A DNA stretch of 64,000 nt from Linanthus parryae (lineage: Eukaryota > Streptophyta > Magnoliopsida > Ericales > Polemoniaceae). Below the pieces are notes generated by a model. The model was not told where the DNA came from, searched no databases, and saw nothing but the letters and a program-made list of their open reading frames with translations. Both the position numbers and the translations under genes were made by a program. Below, in pieces: positions 56,673 to 64,000 of this stretch (its first letter is position 1; the number at the start of each line of letters is the position of its first letter). Location: assembly GCA_023055425.1 (NCBI GenBank), contig JALGPY010000002.1:139745927-139809926 (forward strand), written 5' to 3'.

Positions 56673-57126
56673 ATAAGGTAGCATTGCTTTAGGGGGATTA
56701 TCAGGTAAGTATTATGTGTTTCAAAGTTTTGAATATATTTTTTAAAGCCTTGAAAGTATTTTCAAAGCCTTGATTTTATTTGCTTCAGCAATATAGCTTT
56801 TCAAGGCATTGAAATTCTTTCCAAAGCCTTGAAAATAAGTCTTTATGCTACATATTCAATAAATTGGATCTCCGATGTTGAGTGCTATCTCTGTAGATAA
56901 TTTCTCTATATTGCTTTTACCTTTTAAATTATTTTCCTTCGAAATCAGTTTTATACTATTTCCTCCACGAAACACACAATTTTGAATTTTAGTATAACTG
57001 CACATCTTAAAAGATTTTGAAATATTATGTTTCCTTTTCAAACTCAAACTCTTCAGTATTTATCTTCTTCTTTCTCTTTCTCTCTCGTATCACTCATGCC
57101 TCTCTCATCTGTACCCTCAAACCCTA
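56673..57126 (+). other. Element D spacer between pol and aORF
   Basis: About 450 bp, non-coding. It starts with TTTAGGGGGATTATCAGGTAAGTATTATG, the counterpart of the site that holds the MITE in A, here without MITE. Several one-mismatch copies of TCAAGGCCTTGA lie at 56,715-56,840, then a CT-rich leader (57,060-57,100). Confidence 0.75.
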
Positions 57127-58718
57127 ATGAGCCTTAGAGGAATTTGTGAAAGAATCAAGATGGTTGGAGGTCCTAATAAAGGTTCTGAAAAAAAGAGAAA
57201 GATTGCTTGAAGAAGTTGAAACACTCAGTGATGATTCAATTTCCAGAACTCCAATTGAAGAAAGGGATTTTTCTCCTCCAATGAGGAAGACAAATGAGGA
57301 TGAAACTCCAACTTCTAGCAAGAAGAAGCAGATAGATCCATCAGCTCATGAGAAACAACCAGAGGAACATATTTGTAGCACTACGAAGGTGAAGAACAAG
57401 AAGCCTACCAAACCTAACAAAAGTAAATAGGAAGGTTACAGATGAAGAAACAGAGAAGAATACTGGAAAAGATCTACATATCTATTCTGATAAGCACACT
57501 TTCCCTAGTAAAAAATCTGGTATTTCTAACAAATGGTTTGTCAGTAATGTTGCTAGAGGAATGTGGTTAGATGGTTTTGCTTCTAGACCAGTAGCCTACT
57601 GTAGCATGATTAGTGTTAACATGTTGAAAAGCATGAATCTGGAGTGCATTAAGAGGTTGAAGAAAATTTCTCTTTGGAAAATTCTAAACCCTCCAGAAGT
57701 TGCCTACCCTAGGCTCACTAGGTTCTTTTATCTGAACATGAAGCAAAAGAAGACTTTAAAATTGATGATTACATCTAAAGTGGCTGGTGTAGACATGAAG
57801 TTAGATCACTCAAAATTGCCAATGTTTTATGCTGTCCAAAGAGGGATAACAAAGAAAACTACCCCAATAAGAATGAGGCCTTAAAGCAGGCTAGAGAAGA
57901 GTTCTTTTTACCAAATGCTACTACCTCCTCAAAGCATTTAATACATTTTGTGCTAACTGTTGAAGCCAAAGTCTAATTTACCATCTTGATGAGGCGTGTA
58001 GTGCCTAAGGAGAATTTAAAAGAGCTATTGTCTGACAGGTTGTTATACTTGATGTATTTTATTATGCATGGCTATGATACTGATCTTCCTACAGTTCTGA
58101 TGGAACACATGCTTTATTCTCAGACTACAGAATGAAATCACCCTTTTCCTTATGCCAACCTGTTATCTCTTTTCTTCCACCACCTTCAGATTCCAAATGA
58201 CAGGGACAATACTATTTCCACTAGTTTTGGTATAATTGATGAGAAAGCTTTTGAAAGGATTGGAATCATGAAAACTAGTGAGCAAGCTTTGAACATATAC
58301 TCTGATATGTTTGCAGAAGAGCTGCAATCCAAGAAGTTTCCCAAACCCCAAGCCTTGATCTCTCCTTAAAACCTACCCTCCCAATCTAAAGACCTTTCCA
58401 TGGTGCTTCAAAGGCTTGATGTCCTGGAAAAGGATATGGATGAGTTCAAAGAAATTGAGCATGAGTTTGGGAGTAAATTCTAACAAGTGAGCTATATGGT
58501 TCAAAAGTATCTTCAAGAGTATCAATGTGCTCCACATGGAAGAAGACGTTTCACAAGTTGCAGAAGGATCAAAGCAGGTTGTACCAACAAGGGACTTATT
58601 CAGTGAGCATACTACTCAATATGAGGCTTCATGGGTAAAGGACACTAGGAAACAACCCCTGATTCTTGCCTCTTCTTTATTATTTCTCAAGGCCTTGAAT
58701 TTCACTTCAAAGTTCTGA
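57127..58718 (+). pseudogene. Element D accessory ORF (aORF), frameshifted
   Basis: Homologue of A's aORF. A basic, Lys-rich N-terminal part (57,146-57,430) is followed by SNKWFVSNVARGMWLDGF and the globular region with motifs parallel to A: ASRPVAYCSMISVNML, SLWKILNPPEVAYPRLTRFF, ITSKVAGVDMKLDHSK, then after a frameshift near 57,830 MRRVVPKENLKEL and TDLPTVLMEHMLYSQ. A coiled-coil-like segment follows (58,400-58,480). More frameshifts than in A. Placement after pol and the shared motifs show the ORF is an ancestral component of these SIRE-type elements. Function unknown. Confidence 0.78.
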
Positions 58719-59040
58719 ATATTTTCTATCCTTCCATTTTTTTTTTAATCTTTCAAAAACTAAGATCCAACATTTTCTCATTCTATTTTGATGAAAGTCA
58801 AAATGACGGAGAAATTAAGGTGTTTATTTCTGGTACTCTTTGTTGGTTTAGAGATGTTGTTTAGATCAGTAGGATGTTTTTGTTGCTTAACTTCTTATTA
58901 AGTTGGATTTTCGGATATTCTTTTGTTTCAGTTTATTATTTGAGATTATCATGACTATTCTACTATGCTCTAATGACTAATTTTCGCAGAGAACCATTTC
59001 TTAAAATAATTGTGGTTTTGTCCTTCATCAATGGGGAGAT
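58719..59040 (+). other. Element D 3' spacer and polypurine tract
   Basis: About 320 bp without coding potential, ending in the polypurine tract AATGGGGAGAT (59,030-59,040) directly before the 3' LTR. A perfect palindrome copy lies just upstream at 58,687-58,698. Confidence 0.8.
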
Positions 59041-60259
59041 TGTAAGTTCAGCTTGTTTCAATGGCTTGAAATAGAAGCAGTGTTTCAAGGCCTTGAAACA
59101 TTTTTCAAGGGTTTGAAATATATACTGCAAACTATAGCATGAAATTTGGGGGAGTTTTTTATTCTAAATTTGACTCATGATCTCTTATGCTTGATTATGT
59201 CTTATTTGATGATTACAGACAATCCATAATGTTACTCTAAAATTTAGCTAATTTATTTGTTTGAATAAATTTTTGCAGGGTTAATTAATAACTATTTTGC
59301 AGGAACTATTTCCTAAAATGTGTTTTTGCAGGAAAGGAAATTGAGTTGTCAAATTAACTATGTGCTTGTGCAAACCTGCCTGGACCTTCCTAACACACTA
59401 AGCTACAAGATCAAGTCAGTATCTTTGAAGATAATGAGAAACTAGCCGTTGGGAAGAGCTGTTAGAGAAGTCAAGATTTGCTGCTTATATTTAGGAAAGT
59501 CTTTTCCATAAGATCTTACAATTCCGCAATTCAAACTAGCAACATAAGAGTAGAAATTGCTGAGAAATTAGTAGAGAACGATTACAGAGACACATAAACA
59601 CTCTTAAGGATTGATAAGCAACACATAAGGATATTCATTTCACTCAATCCACTCATCAGAAGATCACTGCACATTCAACTACTTCACTAGTTCTCAGTGC
59701 TATTCTTCTTATACTCAATTTAATAATACTTATGATATCTTTCTCTCGTAAGTTTTCAAGTGAACAATAGAGAATTATTGTTAAATTAGTTATCTAGAGC
59801 AAGTACTAGATAGGTTAGTGAGAAATACAAGCTATAACAGAGTAAGGGAATTCTATGTGCTTGAGATGTAGAAATTAGCTTTTGATTTATAAGAACTAGG
59901 TTGAAAATCCTGCAGGGATCAAGTCCCTTAGGTAGAGACGTATGTCCAAGTGGACTGAATTTTATAAATCCTTATGTCTCTTGCATTTCACATACTGTTC
60001 TGTACTTATCCTATTTACTGCTCAAAATAGGTTTTCTGTTCAAGGACTTGAAACCCATTTCAAGCTTTGAAAACTATCAGCAAACTTTCTACTCTATGTT
60101 TTTATTCCAAGGACTTGAAACTCTTTTCAAGGCCTTGAAATATTCACTTCTTTCCACAAAGTTATTTCAAACCACTCTTCTGGCAAATGTTCCATACTTT
60201 ATTCAACCCCCACTTCTAGAGTATTTATCCTGTATTACTACCTACATTACTGTCTTTCA
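59041..60259 (+). repeat. Element D 3' LTR (1,219 bp)
   Basis: TGTAAGTTCAGC...CTTTCA. It has two 16-base palindromes, TTTCAAGGCCTTGAAA, at 59,083-59,098 and 60,125-60,140. The hairpin near 60,196-60,220 has a mismatched stem. Many differences from the 5' LTR show an old insertion. Confidence 0.92.
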
Positions 60260-60322
60260 AAACAGTAAAATCCCTGGGTTGGCGATGATCCCGAGCGATC
60301 TACACAACTCCAAGCTCCCTTG
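60260..60322. repeat. Unclassified old repeat X, right scrap
   Basis: Begins with the right target duplication AAACA, then about 58 bp unlike D or E, probably continuing the repeat left of 50,444. SIRE fragment E starts at about 60,323. Confidence 0.4.
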
Positions 60323-61140
60323 AGTCCTTGGTATACTTCCTTAATGCACGAAAAATCATTTATTCATTTGATTTACATGAAGCCCAAGAAAGAAATTTAG
60401 CTCTCCCATCAAGCTCATTTTAAATTCCCTGCACATTAAACTTGAAAACTCTTTTGAAAGAGCATCATCGGTAGCACTAAAAAGTATATCACAACATAGA
60501 TATGAACTACTAATATGTCTTTCTCATGAGTCTTAAGGAAAAGTGTTTTGTCTACTAGGCCTCTTTTAAAAATTATTTTCAAGTAAAAACTTTGAAGGTC
60601 TATCATACCAAGCCCTTGGAGCTTGCTTAAGGCCATAGAGAGCTTTTTCTAATTTTTAAACATGATCTGGGAAATTTTCATCTTCAAAACCAGGTGGTTG
60701 AGAAACATATAAGTCATCTTGAAAATAGCCATTCAGAAAAGCACATTTGACATCCATATGAAAACGCTTAATATGTTTATGAAATGAAAATGCAAAAATT
60801 ATTCTAATAGGTTCTAACCTGGAAACAGGAGAAAACGTCTCCTCATAGTTATACCTTCTTCTTGACTATATCCCTTTGCAACAAGTCTGGCTTTGTTTCT
60901 GACAACCTTACAATTTTCATCAAGTTTGTTTCTGAACACCGATCTGGTTCCAATCATTGAATGTGTATTGGTCTTAGGAACTAGGTTCCAAACCTTGTTC
61001 CTTTCAAATTTAATCAATTCATTATGCATTGCAATGATCCAATATTCATCTTCTAATGCTTACTTTTCACTTTAGGTTCTAAAAGTTACAAAAAAGCACT
61101 AAAAGCACATAGGTTCTTCAATTGTCTACTTGTTTGTATA
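60323..61140 (-). pseudogene. SIRE-type fragment E: reverse transcriptase (truncated)
   Basis: Minus-strand RT, starting inside the domain at about 60,323 and running to the RT N-terminus near 61,080 (ELIKFERNKVWNLVPK, RNKARLVAKGYSQEEGI). The YVDD site is destroyed: 60,484-60,498 reads TATGTTGTGATATAC, one base short. RNase H, aORF and 3' LTR are missing. E differs from both A and D and may be a third subfamily. Confidence 0.85.
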
Positions 61141-62230
61141 TCAGTTGATGGATATGAGATAATGTTGTATTAAGTGAGCAAAAAAGTACTTGAGCCTCTT
61201 CCATGGTGTCCAGGGTTCTGGTTCAGCAGGTAACTTTTCAAGTCTTTGAGAACTTGATGCAGTAGCAGGAGCACATTGTGTTCTTTGAAGTTCAGTCTCA
61301 TGGCTTTGAGATTTTGAATCTTCAAAGCTTTGATATTCTGTTAGATGTTCCTGCAAATTAGTTTTGCTTCTTTTCTCCTTCTCACAATCATCATCTGCTT
61401 CATATTTTTTCAAATTGGGATCTGCAAAACTATCACGCAGAGAATCATAAGTACTTTCATAAAAAATCACATGAATACTCTCATCTACAATCTTAGTTCT
61501 CTTATTAAAAACTCTATATGCTTTTCTAGTTTGAGAATAACCAAGAAATACAACTTCCTTACTTCTAGCATCAAATTTGCCAATTATCCTTGTCATTATT
61601 ATGCACATAACTAGTACAACCAAAAGGCTTAAAATAAGAAACCTTTGACCTGTTCATATGGAGTTTTCTTCAAAACAGGTCTATCAAGCATCTATTCGAC
61701 ACACAATTGGCAGTGTTAACACCTTCTGACCAAAAATACTTTGGCAAATTACTTTCAAGTAGCATGGTTCAAGACATGTCTTCAAGTGTCCTATTCTTTC
61801 TCTCAACTACTCCATTCTGCTGTGGAGTTATAGGTGCTGAAAAGTTGTTGGAGATGACATGCTTTGCATAAAACATATCCCAATCTAGCTGAACAAATAA
61901 TCTGCCATGATCACTTCTATTTGATGCAACATACAAATTTTTCAAAGTTTGAAGCTCTTTACAAAGCTTTAAGAGTTCAGGTAAAGATTCAGATTTATCT
62001 CTAATAAACATAACCCATGTAAATCTAGAATAATAATCTACCACAACAAGCATATACCTCTTACCTCTTGGATTTTAACCTCTCATAGGATCACATAAGT
62101 CCATATGCATCATTTCTAAAGGTGTAGTGGTACTTAAAAAGTTCTTTGGCTTGAATGAACTCCTTGTCTGTTTACCTTGGGTGCATGCCTAGTAAATCTC
62201 ATCATCTTTGAATTTCAGGTTTGGAAATCC
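61141..62230 (-). pseudogene. SIRE-type fragment E: integrase and linker
   Basis: The linker (61,141-61,400) has SQSHETE and SQSFED-like variants of the A linker motif. Integrase C-terminus GYSQTRKAYRVFNKRTKI. The core 61,769-62,053 keeps VVDYYSRFTWVMF, NRSDHGRLF and PQQNGVVERKN in one open frame of 94 codons, so the second Asp and the Glu survive. The upstream DLCGP motif has Gly changed to Asp. Confidence 0.85.
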
Positions 62231-62700
62231 TCTTAAAAAATTTTTTAGATGAGCTTGTTCATTGTATGCATGCTTATATTCCCATGTTTTCTATGCCAAA
62301 GCTTTGAGGAACTTCAGACTTTCCCCTGCAACTTTGTTAGTATTCTAAGAATATACATTGCATGACCTGGGAGCAGTGAGTATGCAATTTCAAGATTTCT
62401 CCTTGTCAAAAACAACTCTATTTCCCTTATCACATTATTTCTAAATACTAATCAGATTATAATTTAAACCTTCAACTAAATAAACATCAGAAATAGAAGT
62501 AGCAGATTCATTACCAACAGTACATATGCCAATGATATTTCATTTGGCTTTGTCACCAAGAGTGATTGTTCCTCTTGAGTATTATTTAAGTTATGTAAAC
62601 ACATATTTCTTTCCTCTCATATGCCTGTAGCAACCACAATCCAAAAACCATTTCTAATCCTTCAAAGCTTTGGTGACAGCCTGCAAAATTCAGTCAATGC
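62231..62700 (-). pseudogene. SIRE-type fragment E: pre-integrase and protease
   Basis: The zinc region is badly decayed. The protease box reads D-C-G where D-S-G is expected (62,633-62,641), in WFLDCGCYRHM. Stops and frameshifts are frequent. Confidence 0.75.
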
Positions 62701-64000
62701 CTTAATCGGCTATTAGACCAAGTGTAGAATTTTGATTCATACTCAGAATCAACCATATTAGGTGGTCTGATTCCTTTAGGAACCCAAATCTTCTTTACTT
62801 GTCCCTTCAGCTGTTAAGGATAATTGTTCCTCGTTATGTGAGGTTCCGTGCTTCTAAAGTGACGAGTTGACTTCATATGACCAAGCTTTCCACAGTAATG
62901 ACATTTTGGAGAATGTCTTCTTCCTGATTTCACAAAGGTGGTTTGGCTTTTTATTGGAAATTTGAGTTATAGCCAATCCACTCTTGTGAATAGAGTGCAG
63001 ACTTCCTCCAAGCATGAGATTGAGATTATGGTTTGAGCCTGCAAACTTCGATAAAATCTTTTTAGAGTCTTGAAGTTTCTCAGTAAATGAAGTTATTTGT
63101 TGTTCTAAGTCATCTGAATGAAGTTTTAGATCAAAAAATTTATCAGTTAAAATAGTTTTTTGATCAACAACTTATTTCACAAGTTCCTTCAAAGCTTTTA
63201 ACCTGCTGTCCAAGGCTCTGAAGTAACTGTCAATTTTTGACTTGGATACTTCAAGAGTTTTGTTGAGAAAAAAACATATTTAATTTTTCTTTTTCCTGCT
63301 CATGAGCTTTAACTTTTAAATAATCAATCTCATTTCTATAAATTGCCTCATTCAAAAACATGCTTTTAAGGATTTCATTTAGAACATCAGAAAGACTAGC
63401 AAGAATTTTTTTTTACCATTTCTTCAATGTTTTTGTCTGAGCCTTTTTCTTCTTCATGCTCAGTCATTAGACACATGATTGGCTTGCTCTACATCTGAAT
63501 CTGAGTCTGTTGATTAATCAGAATCACACCATGAGGCAACCACTGCTTTCTTCCTCCAGTTATCAATTTAGACTACAATCCCTCACCAATCGATCTGCAT
63601 ATCCACATTCAAAGAAAATCATTATTTTTGGTTTATGTAAATGTGAAGAGGACTTACCTTTGTGATCCTTCCTTCTTGAGGGCCTGGATTTTTCTCTGTT
63701 GTGATCCCTATTCCCAGAGTTATTCTTCATCTTCATAATTCTGGTCAAAGATTTGAGGATTAGGTCTAAGGCTTTCTCATCATCATCATCATCATCATCA
63801 TCTTCATGTACAAGGCTTTGACATTTTTAATTGTCTTTTTCCTTGAGTGAAAGGTTATTGATGTTGTTACTCAAGTCACCATCCACTTCCTTCTTGGACA
63901 TCTCATGAGTGAGCAGCTTTCCTGTAGATCATCTAACTCCAGAAGACTCGAGTCCTGAGATTCCTCAATAGCAGTTGTCTTTGGCTCCCACTTGGCTTTC
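62701..64000 (-). pseudogene. SIRE-type fragment E: Gag (runs off window)
   Basis: The second zinc knuckle near 62,860-62,910 begins CHYCGKLGHMKS but has lost its last Cys. A coiled coil covers 63,000-63,400. The first knuckle near 63,585-63,625 reads FFECGYADRLVRDC, lacking the first Cys and the His. A (CAT/ATC)n run at 63,778-63,802 encodes a run of Asp. The Gag core continues past 64,000, so the PBS and 5' LTR of E should lie to the right. Confidence 0.83.

Larger units (their letters stand above)
50449..60259 (+). mobile_element. SIRE-type Copia retrotransposon D (complete, 9,811 bp, decayed)
   Basis: Plus-strand element with LTRs 50,449-51,682 and 59,041-60,259, PBS at 51,685, polypurine tract before 59,041, gag-pol and an aORF. 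Flanks AAACG (50,444-50,448) and AAACA (60,260-60,264) are a 5-bp target duplication with one change. Many stops, frameshifts and a changed RT active site show long decay. It is distinct from A in LTR length and sequence but has the same gene order and palindromic motif. Confidence 0.92.

Overview
The window looks like repeat-filled heterochromatin of a flowering plant, probably a eudicot. It is A+T-rich and consists almost wholly of nested, decayed LTR retrotransposons on both strands. I find no convincing host gene, tRNA, rRNA or CRISPR array. Letters A to I and X are my own names for the elements. A, D, E and H/F are Ty1/Copia elements of the long SIRE (Maximus) type: LTRs of 1.2-1.8 kb, a PBS matching initiator tRNA-Met, two Gag zinc knuckles around a coiled coil and, in A and D, an accessory ORF between pol and the 3' LTR. 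B, G and I are a second Copia type whose LTRs start with sequence close to GGAATATGCCCTAG. C is a collapsed Ty3/Gypsy-like element with a 3.7-kb LTR.

Layout. 1-19,720 is part of one copy of a tandem duplication and 25,540-45,265 is the matching part of the other (offset 25,533-25,547 bp). Each copy holds A (minus strand) inserted in the 5' LTR of B (plus strand), and C inserted in the reverse transcriptase of B. Between them, 19,721-25,539 holds the 3' half of a second B-type element (G), a minus-strand SIRE fragment (H), the start of B's 5' LTR and the start of A's 3' LTR. B copy 2 (23,658-45,603) is inserted in a SIRE-type element whose halves are H (22,411-23,657) and F (45,604-49,084); the target duplication is GATAC/GATGC. 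To the right come a B-type stub (I), about 1 kb of unclassified old repeat (X), a full-length plus-strand SIRE element D (50,449-60,259) inserted in X, and a minus-strand SIRE fragment E that runs off the window.

Inferred order: H/F inserted; G and B inserted into it; A and C inserted into B; B collapsed internally; then the whole G-H-B-A-C block (about 25.5 kb) was duplicated in tandem. The breakpoint at 19,720 carries a 15-bp filler copied from 66 bp upstream. Lesions shared by both copies predate the duplication; private lesions came later.

Worth a second look: a palindrome, TCAAGGCCTTGA, scattered through LTRs, spacers and coding linkers of every SIRE-type element and not seen in B or C; an accessory ORF conserved between A and D and decaying mainly by nonsense codons in A; a 138-bp inverted repeat inside A's long LTR; a TA-flanked foldback MITE with a related empty site in D; and a hairpin-forming G-run conserved in the SIRE LTRs. 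All enzymes look dead or nearly so. A2 keeps the most intact reverse transcriptase (YVDD).
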